A stretch of 64,000 bases of DNA from G963665925 sp963678925. GTDB lineage: Bacteria > Bacillota > Clostridia > Peptostreptococcales > Acidaminobacteraceae. Location of the stretch: assembly GCA_963678925.1 (NCBI GenBank), contig OY787533.1, forward strand, positions 1,736,001 to 1,800,000. Direction: 5' to 3'. Shown here in pieces: positions 7,214 to 15,636 of the stretch (the stretch's first letter is position 1; every line of letters begins with the position of its first letter). The position numbers and the translations under genes are program-made. The notes beneath the pieces were generated by a model that made no database searches, was not told the DNA's origin, and saw only the letters and a program-made list of their open reading frames with translations.

Positions 7214-9169
7214 TCACACGTGAACCCATCCTAGTGGTGATTCCTCATTCGCGTCATATGCAATAACCGACTTATCGAGTGCAAGTGCAATTAACCTGTC
7301 GTCCACCTTTAAAAGCAAGTGGTGTGATATTAGAAACTTTAAGGCATTCAGTATGTCTTCTAGCGTCTCTCCACCGGCTATGAGTGTCTCATGCAAATCC
7401 AATTCCTTAACTGCCTTGTCGCATATTCGATAAATTTCCGCTTTTAGCCCAGTTAATTCAATTAGAGGCTCTTTGGCGATATGTCGTGTATCATGAATAA
7501 GAATGCCCTCTCCTGTATCTTCCATAAACAGAGACTGAGGGGTATTCCCATGAAAGTCATGAATCCATTCGCGAACCTTGTTCGACAAAAGACTAAGTCC
7601 CTTTCTCCTGAACAAAAGCTTCATCATTGGGTTCTCATTAATTGTTGCTGAAAAAGTATCCTCAAATGCATAGGAGAGGTTGCTAACACTCTGTACATTG
7701 AATGGATAAATATGATCATATATTGGATAGTGCCTCAATTTTAATCCCCACTGATCCGGATTTTCAAAGTAAGTGCTGTTGCGGTGATATTCAATTCTCA
7801 AGAGGCCTTTTGGCGGCTCTAAATGCATCAGGGCTGGTATCAGTTCAGCCATCTCCCCGTACCATGTATCCACATCATCTGGCAAACCAAATAGAATAGA
7901 CCAGTAAATTCTAATGCCATATTGCCTGCTCCACTTTAGCGTTTGAATATTATGCCAAGCCGCTACACCCTTCCGCATGCCTTGCAAAGCGCTAGTATGG
8001 AGACTCTCAATCCCCGGTTGACACATCGTTATACCTGCACGCCTTAATAACTCAAAATCTTTCTTATCTATATTGGAGCGTATTTCTGAAAATATCTTAT
8101 AAGGCGCGCCACCTTCCACCAAGGATGGTAAAAGGTTGTCAAAATACCGCTTTTCAAGCATATTGTCCAGAAATTCAAAATGCTGTACTTTATAGCGTCC
8201 ACTCAAAGTATGCATTTCTTTGAGTACATCAGTATATGATCTATAACGGCATGGCATTTGTGGTGCATTCAATCCGCAAAAACGACATATTCCATGTGCA
8301 CATCCACGCGACGCTTGAACAGGTAAAGTTGGACGAACTCTTCTAGAAATATCCGGAAGTCGTTTTAATGTATTGAAATAATCGTCAAAATTGGGTATAA
8401 CCTGCTCATGGAAAGACTCCGCGACTGCCCAGTACCTATGCTCACCTTCTAATTCCGGATACTTCGATATTCTATGTAACGGTGCAAATACACCTATTGG
8501 CACAGTGTCTATAGGTATCAATCGTCCCTGCTCAAATATTTGCTTTATCAAAGGTCCAATTAAATCTTCACCTTCACCAGAAATTACAAAATCAACCCAA
8601 TCAAAATGCTTATGAATAGCTTCCCCCATTACGGTTTCACACTCTGCGCCACCCATAAGTGTTATGACATCTGGGTTTAGCTGCTTAATTGTCCTGAGCA
8701 AAGCCAATGAGGGCATTTTTTGAAATAGGCTTGAACTGCATCCAACAACACGAGGAGATAAACTCAGAATTTGCTCTGCACACTCACGAATCCATTTTTG
8801 TGCAGCTTCATGTACCTCCCGAATCTCCTTCTCGAATTGTTCTTGACTCACCTTCCGATAGTTTTTAGATTGAATATACAGTGCTTTCAAGCAGTCACTT
8901 TCATCTGAATTACGCTCAGGAAAAACCGTGGGTAAGAAGGTCCATTCTTCTATAGGATTCCTCGCGCTTCCGTCGTGATGATTAAAATACTTCTCGTATC
9001 CGATTTTTTCACAAAATTCCAGATTTCCATATATACTCTTGGTCTTAATGCCTTCTTTTTCGAGTACAGACTGCAAGAGTCCAAGCGCTAGTGATGGTAA
9101 TGGAAGGTCGCTATATGGCATGGTTACCAGACAAACTTCAACGCTTTCCTTATTTTTTACTAATGACAT
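7214..9169 (-). CDS. Radical SAM RiPP C-methyltransferase, module B
   Basis: A 651-residue paralogue of the 2873 gene, alike across its whole length. It has the VEVCLVTMPYSD start of the cobalamin-type domain, the YGNLEFCEKIGY segment and the RGCAHGICRFCGLN radical SAM site with the same CX4CX2C spacing. It ends at SPLGWVHV and lacks the leader-like tail of its paralogue. I chose the ATG at 9169 because AAGGAG lies 6-7 nt before it, in the same context as the paralogue; the longer frame from 9196 would overlap the upstream stop. Its predicted role is cobalamin-dependent C-methylation of the precursors at 6502 and 6794. Confidence 0.87.
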   Translation of the reverse strand: MSLVKNKESVEVCLVTMPYSDLPLPSLALGLLQSVLEKEGIKTKSIYGNLEFCEKIGYEKYFNHHDGSARNPIEEWTFLPTVFPERNSDESDCLKALYIQSKNYRKVSQEQFEKEIREVHEAAQKWIRECAEQILSLSPRVVGCSSSLFQKMPSLALLRTIKQLNPDVITLMGGAECETVMGEAIHKHFDWVDFVISGEGEDLIGPLIKQIFEQGRLIPIDTVPIGVFAPLHRISKYPELEGEHRYWAVAESFHEQVIPNFDDYFNTLKRLPDISRRVRPTLPVQASRGCAHGICRFCGLNAPQMPCRYRSYTDVLKEMHTLSGRYKVQHFEFLDNMLEKRYFDNLLPSLVEGGAPYKIFSEIRSNIDKKDFELLRRAGITMCQPGIESLHTSALQGMRKGVAAWHNIQTLKWSRQYGIRIYWSILFGLPDDVDTWYGEMAELIPALMHLEPPKGLLRIEYHRNSTYFENPDQWGLKLRHYPIYDHIYPFNVQSVSNLSYAFEDTFSATINENPMMKLLFRRKGLSLLSNKVREWIHDFHGNTPQSLFMEDTGEGILIHDTRHIAKEPLIELTGLKAEIYRICDKAVKELDLHETLIAGGETLEDILNALKFLISHHLLLKVDDRLIALALDKSVIAYDANEESPLGWVHV

Positions 9170-9195
9170 ATAATGCTCCTTAAAAGTGCTTTTCA

Positions 9196-10602
9196 CTAAA
9201 ATATGAAGTCTTCTTCCAGTAATCCTTGATCAAAAATTTGTTGAATAGACTGCACCACTCCAAGAATGTTCATATGTCTATGAGAGACTCGGTCTATGAT
9301 TTCAGAAGTGTTAAGCCTCCCTTGATCAATAAGTTCACCTAAATGTTTCAAATGCGATTCACCTCTGAAAATATGTGCCTTGTAAGCATTCTGCAGCTTG
9401 AATCCATTTTCCAAAGGAACATACTTTAGGTCCTCTCTAAAGGCAAGTATCTGTTCTGAACGAACTGTTCCATGCATACTTTCAATGGTTTTACCTATAA
9501 ACAGATCCAGTTCTTGCGGAGTTTCAAAATAGCCCAAAGCACATGTCTGGTAGCCTTTTGGATTTTCGTCAGTAGGCGGACAAGGTGTAATTAAACTCAC
9601 AGTTCCTTCGACCATGTTTATCAAATATCCTGTAACACAAGCAACTGTATGATCTTTTATTACATCAGAATAAACAATACCCTCTTGTCGATTACGCCCT
9701 GAGGGTGACATCACGGATTGAACTCTATCTGTAAACTGTGGCAGCAGTTCCGTATACATCAGCTCTTCCGCTGAATATAATGCATGCAGGCGTTTCAGAA
9801 CATTTTCTGACAGAACAGAAAATCGATCTAGATTTCCCGGATGCCTCTTTCTAAGTTCTAGCAAGTCATTTGTCCAATTCAAGTCACGCAGAGCTGCAGC
9901 TGTTGTCGTTTGAGGATAAATGCCTGTAAGCGCACCAAAATCACGGACAAAGTGAATGTAATCCGGATTGTCGGTGGGTTCGGTAGCCCAATAACATACA
10001 CCGCCACCAATAGAATCACCTAGATGTTTTTGAAGCACTTTGATAGTCTCTCTCCAAATTCCTTTGCTTTCATCCGTATAAGGAAGCCATTCTTTTAGGG
10101 ATTCCGTTGCCAAAGCACAGAATGGACATTGAATTGAACATCCTTGACTCAGCTCAAATGCGAGTGTGCCATGTGTCAGACTGGTGCTCGTCATCTGAGG
10201 CAACTGGCTTTCACACCTTATCATTTGCCGTTTATGCCACTTGTTAAACCGTTCACTCGAAGTTGTGCGTATCCATTGCAGCCATTTATCCCGTACAGTA
10301 TTGACCGCTTCATGCCTACGCATCCACAGCTCTATTTGTTGGCTATTCTTAAATGTGGATATTTCCAAATCCTGAATTTGAGTACGATTCTCTACCAGTG
10401 CTATCATTTGCACTGGATCAATACCGTAGATTCCTTTTGCTTCTAATATCGGGACTGAGGTTTCAGGACTTGCCGTTACGGCTTCATAAAAATCCGAATA
10501 GCCGTAATAGCATTCAAAAAAACGCTTCATATGTGCATATAGCTCTTGCTCAGCTTCTGTCATACCAAATGTAACTTCGTCAAATATCTTTTTCGGGTTC
10601 AT
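9196..10602 (-). CDS. PoyD-like radical SAM peptide epimerase, module B
   Basis: A 468-residue paralogue of the 5017 epimerase. The radical SAM site LSQGCSIQCPFCALA again has Cys155, Cys159 and Cys162. The region with the possible hydrogen-donor cysteines is retained (TVACVTG, ITPCPPTDENPKG). GGGAGG precedes the ATG at 10602. It is the first gene of the RiPP operon, and the methyltransferase starts 26 bp after it. Having two diverged epimerase/methyltransferase pairs suggests that each pair acts on its own precursor subset, which is inference. Confidence 0.87.
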   Translation of the reverse strand: MNPKKIFDEVTFGMTEAEQELYAHMKRFFECYYGYSDFYEAVTASPETSVPILEAKGIYGIDPVQMIALVENRTQIQDLEISTFKNSQQIELWMRRHEAVNTVRDKWLQWIRTTSSERFNKWHKRQMIRCESQLPQMTSTSLTHGTLAFELSQGCSIQCPFCALATESLKEWLPYTDESKGIWRETIKVLQKHLGDSIGGGVCYWATEPTDNPDYIHFVRDFGALTGIYPQTTTAAALRDLNWTNDLLELRKRHPGNLDRFSVLSENVLKRLHALYSAEELMYTELLPQFTDRVQSVMSPSGRNRQEGIVYSDVIKDHTVACVTGYLINMVEGTVSLITPCPPTDENPKGYQTCALGYFETPQELDLFIGKTIESMHGTVRSEQILAFREDLKYVPLENGFKLQNAYKAHIFRGESHLKHLGELIDQGRLNTSEIIDRVSHRHMNILGVVQSIQQIFDQGLLEEDFIF

Positions 10603-10685
10603 ACATCCTCCCTACTTTTTCTTTTAAAAAACAAGATGTTATCTAGTAATCAGAATCTCTCACTTGAAATTCTACATACTGGCTA

Positions 10686-10714
10686 TTATTAAAATTTTAT
10701 CCTATTAATTACAA
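10686..10714 (-). promoter_or_regulatory. Candidate sigma-A promoter of the RiPP operon
   Basis: Read on the minus strand, TTGTAA, a 17-bp spacer and TAATAA lie about 85 bp before the first RiPP gene, in an AT-rich gap. This is a sequence match only; no operator was recognised. Confidence 0.4.
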
Positions 10715-10787
10715 CTTATCACATTTAGTATATCGCTTAATTGAAATCTATTTTGCAAATGTTTCTTTGCAATTGATTAAAAATAGT

Positions 10788-10827
10788 AAGAGCAGAATAC
10801 CTTTCAATAAAAAGTTATTCTGCTCTT
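10788..10827. terminator. Terminator of the MocR gene
   Basis: AAGAGCAGAATA pairs with TATTCTGCTCTT (12-bp perfect stem), directly after the MocR stop at 10846. It separates that gene from the RiPP promoter region on the same strand. T-rich sequence follows on the minus strand. Confidence 0.8.
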
Positions 10828-10845
10828 TCTTCGAATTTTAAATAA

Positions 10846-12351
10846 TCAATAGTGCTGGCTGATTTCGTACACTTCGTCAACCAGACCTGCGATTTTTCTT
10901 ATGGCGCCTGCGAATACATCCTCCTCGACATTGGTAAAGCAAAGCCGCATCTGATGCCTGCCGCTTCTAGAGTTATAACAGAACTCTCCCGGTAGAAAAT
11001 TGATCCGATGCCTTTCAATACATTTGTAATGTAAGAGATTGCAGTTAAAGTCCTTGGGAAAGGTCAGCCAGAACACCATCCCACCCCGCGGTTTTTCCAC
11101 TTGGACATAATCGGGAAATGTCTTTTTCATGACTGAGTAGAGCCTGTCCCGCACATTTTTAAGCTGGGATGTCAAATCCGTCAAATAGTGCTTTTGACCA
11201 TCACTTCCAATAAATCCAGCCATAATGAGCTGATTGATGATGGGAACCCCACCGTCCGAACTGGATTTTGCCGATGCAATTTTCAGAAGGAGTTTCCGGT
11301 CTGCTGTAATGACCGACAGCCTGAAGGCATGCCCATATATTTTGCTGAAGCCTAGAATATAGACAACCCTGCCGTTTTCATCCAGGGCCTTGAGTGGCAA
11401 AGTACTGCCATCATAGGCCAGTTGGCCGAATACGTCGTCCTCAAGAATCAGGAAATTGAAGTAATCGGCAAGCTCAAGTAGGGCTTTTTTCCGTTCCATG
11501 GACATAACCACACCCGTTGGATTATGAAAACTCGGCATAGTATAGACCATTTTGACACTATGTGCTTCACAAACCGACAGAAGCGCCATGGTATCCAGTC
11601 CTTCAGCATCAACCGGAACTTCTACTATGACAGCCCCTCTGTTCTTGAACACATCAAGCACGCCCGGATAGGTCGGTGCGCTGACAACCACAACATCGCC
11701 CGGCCCGATATAGGTTTTCGCGACAAGGCTGATAGCCTGCTGAGATCCAACCGTTATCAGGGTTTGTTCAATTTCGGCGTCTACATTTCTCTGTGCAAGC
11801 AGACGGCAGGCCGCCTCCCGCATGACATCAAGACCTTCAATGGGCGGATAGGGTCCATTGATACGATCAAGCAAGGCTTCGTTTTTCATAAAGGTGTCCA
11901 GAACATGACGTGCGGGCGTCAGATGCGGACCCAGACAGGATACCGATAGGTTGATCCCATCTTGTGTATGCTTCAAATTGTTGTTAAACCTGAAGCCCGC
12001 AGCAGAGACGTAATCGGACAGGTCATCCTGCCATTTGTTGACGCCTGACTTTCCCCGTTCAATGGCCTTCATATCTATGCACTGTTCCATCTGCGCAGGG
12101 CTCATGTTCCTGAACTGTGATTTAACATAGGTTCCTCGGCCATGGATTTTTTCAACCAGACCATTTTTTTCAAGGTCTTCATAAACGCGCACCATGGTCA
12201 TATGGCTCACGCCAATGTCCTTACACATCTTGCGAAGCGATGGTAGCTTGGTTTCAGGCTCGAAGACCCCACTGAGGATGCGGTTTTCAAACACTGAATA
12301 AATCTGCGTATGTATTGAAACAGGACTTTCCTTATCTATAACTATTTTCAT
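10846..12351 (-). CDS. MocR-family regulator (GntR HTH fused to aminotransferase-like domain)
   Basis: A 501-residue PLP-binding regulator. Residues ~8-75 are a GntR winged helix (IHTQIYSVFENRILSG, LPSLRKMCKDIGVSHMTMVRVYEDLEKNGLVEKIHGRGTY). From ~120 onward there is a class I aminotransferase fold with the AYDGSTLPLK region and the Schiff-base lysine candidate in ILGFSKIYGHAFRL. GAGGTGAGCCT lies before the ATG. MocR proteins sense PLP, amino compounds or their derivatives and bind direct repeats. One subgroup (YczR type) is paired with YczE membrane proteins, and a YczE gene lies divergently 1.2 kb away, making it a plausible target. Confidence 0.88.
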   Translation of the reverse strand: MKIVIDKESPVSIHTQIYSVFENRILSGVFEPETKLPSLRKMCKDIGVSHMTMVRVYEDLEKNGLVEKIHGRGTYVKSQFRNMSPAQMEQCIDMKAIERGKSGVNKWQDDLSDYVSAAGFRFNNNLKHTQDGINLSVSCLGPHLTPARHVLDTFMKNEALLDRINGPYPPIEGLDVMREAACRLLAQRNVDAEIEQTLITVGSQQAISLVAKTYIGPGDVVVVSAPTYPGVLDVFKNRGAVIVEVPVDAEGLDTMALLSVCEAHSVKMVYTMPSFHNPTGVVMSMERKKALLELADYFNFLILEDDVFGQLAYDGSTLPLKALDENGRVVYILGFSKIYGHAFRLSVITADRKLLLKIASAKSSSDGGVPIINQLIMAGFIGSDGQKHYLTDLTSQLKNVRDRLYSVMKKTFPDYVQVEKPRGGMVFWLTFPKDFNCNLLHYKCIERHRINFLPGEFCYNSRSGRHQMRLCFTNVEEDVFAGAIRKIAGLVDEVYEISQHY

Positions 12352-12624
12352 AGGCTCACCTCATTTCCGATGATTCCCTCTCAAATTTTAATGCAATCAG
12401 ATGCACACGACCTGATATGGTAATGAAAGTACTTTTATATCTTTGATAGCATATACTTCGCGTAGCAAATTGAAATAGCTATTTACATCACTTCATTTTG
12501 TTCTCATGAGTTAATTGCCTGCCATTCACTTATTTCATATTAGCTGTATTATCTAGTTGAGATAAAACTTGAACCATCATGTATAGTTTAAAATAAACCA
12601 ACTACTCTAGCTTGCTTTTAGTGC

Positions 12625-12966
12625 TTATTCTATATTATCGTCATGTTTTGGTTTCAATACTGGATATCCATTACGGTCCATTACCATCACAAGTAAAACG
12701 TATATCCCTGCAAAGCCTAGTCCACCAAATAGTAAATAGTCATTCAATGGTCTTACTGTAACAACAAATGCAAAAACCAACACGATGGCTATTAAACCTT
12801 CGCAAACAAAATACCACCAGTAATTATTTCTAGCAAATACAATAAATCCATAGAAAACTAATAACGCTAATGGATAAATAGGTGTATCGGGTAGTGCTCG
12901 TCCTATTTGCATTACAAAAATGCCAAACATACCTATCAAAAACCTACTGAGTTTGAAACTTTTCAT
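12625..12966 (-). CDS. Small hypothetical membrane protein
   Basis: 113 residues with about four hydrophobic segments (FLIGMFGIFVMQIG, IYPLALLVFYGFIVF, YFVCEGLIAIVLVFAFVV, LFGGLGFAGIYVLLVMV) and a charged, probably cytoplasmic tail ending KPKHDDNIE. AGGAGG lies before the ATG, inside the end of the LuxR-like gene, so the two are probably co-transcribed. I do not recognise the family. The 273-bp gap up to the MocR gene holds no other support. Confidence 0.65.
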   Translation of the reverse strand: MKSFKLSRFLIGMFGIFVMQIGRALPDTPIYPLALLVFYGFIVFARNNYWWYFVCEGLIAIVLVFAFVVTVRPLNDYLLFGGLGFAGIYVLLVMVMDRNGYPVLKPKHDDNIE

Positions 12967-13261
12967 TTGATCCTCCTATAAAATTTCCCCCATTTATTAG
13001 ACTCAAATAGTACTTAACTATAAATTCTATTTTCGATTCTACATTAGATTTTTCATAAATATTTCCGAGATTCTTACGCACAGTTGGTAACGAAATATTC
13101 AAATTTCTTGCGATTTCCTTATCTTTCAGACCATTACTAACATAATAAATGACATCTAATTCTCTAGATGTATAATCATTAGCATCTATATTTTTGTACT
13201 CATGGAGTTCACCATTCATAAGATTCTCAAAACTCATATTGTACGCTGTAATTATTGACAA
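12944..13261 (-). CDS. LuxR-type helix-turn-helix protein, probably N-terminally truncated
   Basis: About 105 residues. The C-terminal ~65 are a clear LuxR/NarL DNA-binding domain (YTSRELDVIYYVSNGLKDKEIARNL, LPTVRKNLGNIYEKSNV). The longest frame opens on TTG at 13261 without a ribosome site; ATGs at 13237 and 13219 also lack one. The same frame stays open upstream to a stop at 13352-13354 and encodes a hydrophobic, membrane-like stretch (YVAIAICYSSENFYIWSIVA) with no start codon. The best reading is the tail of a longer membrane-linked LuxR regulator whose 5' part has decayed. It overlaps the 12625 membrane gene by 23 bp. Confidence 0.55.
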   Translation of the reverse strand: MSIITAYNMSFENLMNGELHEYKNIDANDYTSRELDVIYYVSNGLKDKEIARNLNISLPTVRKNLGNIYEKSNVESKIEFIVKYYLSLINGGNFIGGSNEKFQTQ

Positions 13262-13438
13262 TAACTCAGCGACTATACTCCAAATGTAAAAATTTTCAGA
13301 ACTATAACAAATTGCTATTGCAACATATCCATTTTTAAAGATAATTTGTTTCTATACACATAATCAATCTTTACAATACAATCGGTTCTATTTACTACTC
13401 ACAACCTCATTTGACCAAAGTATAGCATGAAAAATAAA

Positions 13439-13478
13439 AGTGTTATAGTGTTATTCACATTATCTATATAAGTGTTAT
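13439..13478 (+). promoter_or_regulatory. Three AGTGTTAT direct repeats, candidate MocR site
   Basis: AGTGTTAT occurs at 13439-13446, immediately again at 13447-13454, and at 13471-13478 (24 nt from the second copy), about 95-130 bp before yczE. MocR regulators typically bind spaced direct repeats, and a MocR gene lies next door. Assignment to it is inferred. Confidence 0.4.
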
Positions 13479-13544
13479 CTTTTCAATTAGACAGTTATAC
13501 ATTATTTCTTCTAAACTACCTGTATAAAACATCTAATTCTTGAA

Positions 13545-13570
13545 AGGAGGCCTGACAGCTTTGTCAGGAA
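13545..13570 (+). promoter_or_regulatory. Ribosome binding site with a hairpin in the spacer
   Basis: AGGAGG (13545-13550) is followed at once by a perfect hairpin, CCTGACA-GCTT-TGTCAGG (13551-13568), and then the first ATG at 13571. The linear spacing of 20 nt is too long. Excluding the folded hairpin leaves 2 nt to ATG 13571 and 8 nt to the in-frame ATG at 13577, so the second may be the true start. Confidence 0.6.
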
Positions 13571-14206
13571 ATGATAATGACCCTAAAAAAAATCACACGA
13601 CTCATCCTCGGACTTTTCATCTATGCACTCGGACTGGTGTTTTCCGTACAAGCCAATTTGGGGGTTACACCTTGGAACACCTTCCATTTGGGACTTTCTA
13701 AACAGACTGGCATAAGCCTTGGCACTGCCATCATTGCAACAGGAGTATGTATTGTCCTCTTCAATTATTTTGCCAAGCAGAAAATGGGTGTCGGCACCCT
13801 TTTGAACATGGTTCTGATTGGGACCTTTGTGGATTTTCAAATTAAGTATAACCTGGTCCCAGAAATGCATACCTTGTTTGGCGGTGTTCTCATGATACTT
13901 GCCAGCATGTTCACCATTGCACTTGCTTCATGGCTCTATATCGGTGCAGGACTTGGTGCGGGCCCGCGTGACGGACTCATGGTCACCCTCATGCACTGGA
14001 CTGGAAAACCTGTCGGTGTCATTCGCGTATCCATCGAAACCACCGTCCTTATCATCGGCATTCTCTTAGGTGGAAAATTTGGAATCGGCACCCCAATTAT
14101 TGCCCTCCTGCTTGGACCTATTTGTCAGTGGACATTCAAACGCCTGAACTTCAACGTAAAAGACATCAAGCATGAGTATATTGAGCTAAAGCAAGGCTCT
14201 GCCTGA
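13571..14206 (+). CDS. yczE: YczE/YitT-type integral membrane protein
   Basis: 211 residues (209 if started at the ATG at 13577). It has about five to six membrane spans, with the typical family opening LGLFIYALGLVFSVQANLGVTPWNTF and the repeated GAGLGAGPRDGLMVTL segment of the YczE (COG2364) group. Its molecular role is unknown; in other Firmicutes it is commonly partnered with a MocR regulator of the YczR subgroup. The codon window opens behind an unusual hairpin-spaced ribosome site. The C-terminal tail is charged and probably cytoplasmic. Confidence 0.85.
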   Translation: MIMTLKKITRLILGLFIYALGLVFSVQANLGVTPWNTFHLGLSKQTGISLGTAIIATGVCIVLFNYFAKQKMGVGTLLNMVLIGTFVDFQIKYNLVPEMHTLFGGVLMILASMFTIALASWLYIGAGLGAGPRDGLMVTLMHWTGKPVGVIRVSIETTVLIIGILLGGKFGIGTPIIALLLGPICQWTFKRLNFNVKDIKHEYIELKQGSA

Positions 14207-14292
14207 AATATGAGCACAATCCTTGAACATATCTGACGTTTAAGCTAAACGCCCCCTTTGTCTGGACTTAAGCCAACCAGACAAAAAACAAA

Positions 14293-14320
14293 ATGGCACG
14301 GGTCAATCGACCCGTGTCAT
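14293..14320 (-). terminator. Terminator of the ubiD-to-aminotransferase operon
   Basis: A 12-bp stem with one G-T wobble and the loop AATC (core CACGGGTC / GACCCGTG) lies 70 bp after the aminotransferase stop. On the minus strand it is followed by TTTTGTTTTTTG. A weaker stem, TTTGTCTGG/CCAGACAAA, lies just beyond it on the side of yczE and may end that gene. Confidence 0.8.
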
Positions 14321-14389
14321 TTACACTTCTATTCCCTAATCTTGAGAGCAGGCTTCTTCTCTCGCCTTATTGATGCCCCGCTCACCCGA

Positions 14390-15628
14390 TTAAATCTTCT
14401 CCAGTGCCGAATCAAGACACTCAACCATTTCATCAATGTCTCTCCTGGTTATGACAAGGGGCGGCTGAAATGCCAAGGTATCTCTGTTCATGCCGTTTTT
14501 TCCAATAATGAAACCGGCGTTTTTCATTTCCTCAAGCACAAAATCCACCTGGTCTGCAGTCTCAAGAGACATGCCGACCATGAGCCCAAGCCCACGTATA
14601 TCCGCAATACACCTGTGTGACAGCGCGCTCAGTTTTTCTATGAGATAGGCCCCGAGTTCGGCACTCTTTTCAACCAGTCCATGGCGCGCCATATAGCTTA
14701 GTACTTCAAGACCGGCAGTCGTAGACACCGGATTGCCGCCAAGAGTTGAGGCCGAGGGTTTATTAAAAGACTTAGCAACAGCCTCAGTTGCAGAGAAGCC
14801 ACCAATGGGCTGGCCATTTCCAAGGGCTTTCGCGTAGGTAATAATGTCTGGAACAATGTCAAAATGGTTGACCGCGAACATTTCACCGCACCGTCCAAAT
14901 CCTGTCTGGACTTCATCGGCAATCATGAGCACACCATACTGGTCACAGAGGGCTTTAACCTCTTTCCAAAAATCAATCGGCGGCACATGGATCCCTCCAT
15001 TTCCAAGAAGGGGTTCCGCAATCAGGGCCGCAATCGCCTCGCCGTGAGTACTTAGAATTTCCTTCAAGCTTTCAAGAGACGCTCGGGCCTGCACTTCCCG
15101 GTCTGCCGCGTAGGCCATATAACCTTTTACAAAATGCACATGCTCGTCTAAATATGGGTCAACCCGCCACATGGGAATGCCCGTCACACTCATGGTCAGC
15201 GCCGATCGACCATGGAGTCCACCCTCAAAGGCAATAAATCCCCGCTTGCCCGTATGCATGCGCGCAAGCAGCAAGGCGCCTTCATTGGCTTCTGTACCGC
15301 TATTTACAAAAAAAGTCCGGTTAATGTCTCCAGGAAGTACACTTGACAGCTTTTCTGCGAGCTCAACCATGGGCCCAGTCAAATAAATTATGGATGTATG
15401 CTGCAGGGCATTCAACTGTGTCTGGACCTTCTCATTGATTTCATGATTGCAGTGTCCGCAGTTGACCACGGTCACTCCTGCGAAAAAATCTGTATACCTT
15501 TTTCCCTGATCGTCAAAGAGATATTGTCCTTCACCGCGGACAATATGGGGCGATTCCTTATAAAAATGCATGGCATTGGGAAAAAAGAACTGTTTTTTCT
15601 TATCGATTATGTTTTGTGAAGTCAACAT
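14390..15628 (-). CDS. Class III PLP aminotransferase
   Basis: A 412-residue aminotransferase of the acetylornithine/4-aminobutyrate/alanine-glyoxylate type. Visible are the VNSGTEANEGALLLAR PLP-phosphate region, the EAEP-type IAALIAEPLLGNGGIHVPP segment, the aspartate pair in LMIADEVQTGFGR, and the Schiff-base lysine in ITYAKALGNGQPIGG. AGGAGGAG precedes the ATG. It starts 8 bp after the U32 gene, so it is the last gene of the ubiD operon. The amino donor and acceptor cannot be deduced, and its link to quinone chemistry is unclear. Confidence 0.87.
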   Translation of the reverse strand: MLTSQNIIDKKKQFFFPNAMHFYKESPHIVRGEGQYLFDDQGKRYTDFFAGVTVVNCGHCNHEINEKVQTQLNALQHTSIIYLTGPMVELAEKLSSVLPGDINRTFFVNSGTEANEGALLLARMHTGKRGFIAFEGGLHGRSALTMSVTGIPMWRVDPYLDEHVHFVKGYMAYAADREVQARASLESLKEILSTHGEAIAALIAEPLLGNGGIHVPPIDFWKEVKALCDQYGVLMIADEVQTGFGRCGEMFAVNHFDIVPDIITYAKALGNGQPIGGFSATEAVAKSFNKPSASTLGGNPVSTTAGLEVLSYMARHGLVEKSAELGAYLIEKLSALSHRCIADIRGLGLMVGMSLETADQVDFVLEEMKNAGFIIGKNGMNRDTLAFQPPLVITRRDIDEMVECLDSALEKI

Positions 15629-15636
15629 TTCTCCTC

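Larger units (their letters stand above)
13262..13570. other. Intergenic stretch upstream of yczE
   Basis: This 309-bp gap holds the open but start-less remnant of the LuxR gene up to 13351 on the minus strand, the AGTGTTAT repeats at 13439-13478, and the hairpin-containing ribosome site of yczE. It is strongly AT-rich. No other gene was seen. Confidence 0.5.

Noticed and set aside
14293..14308. TGGCACGGGTCAATCG as a sigma-54 promoter
   Set aside because: It has the TGGCAC half but no TTGC element at the right spacing, and it is part of a terminator stem.
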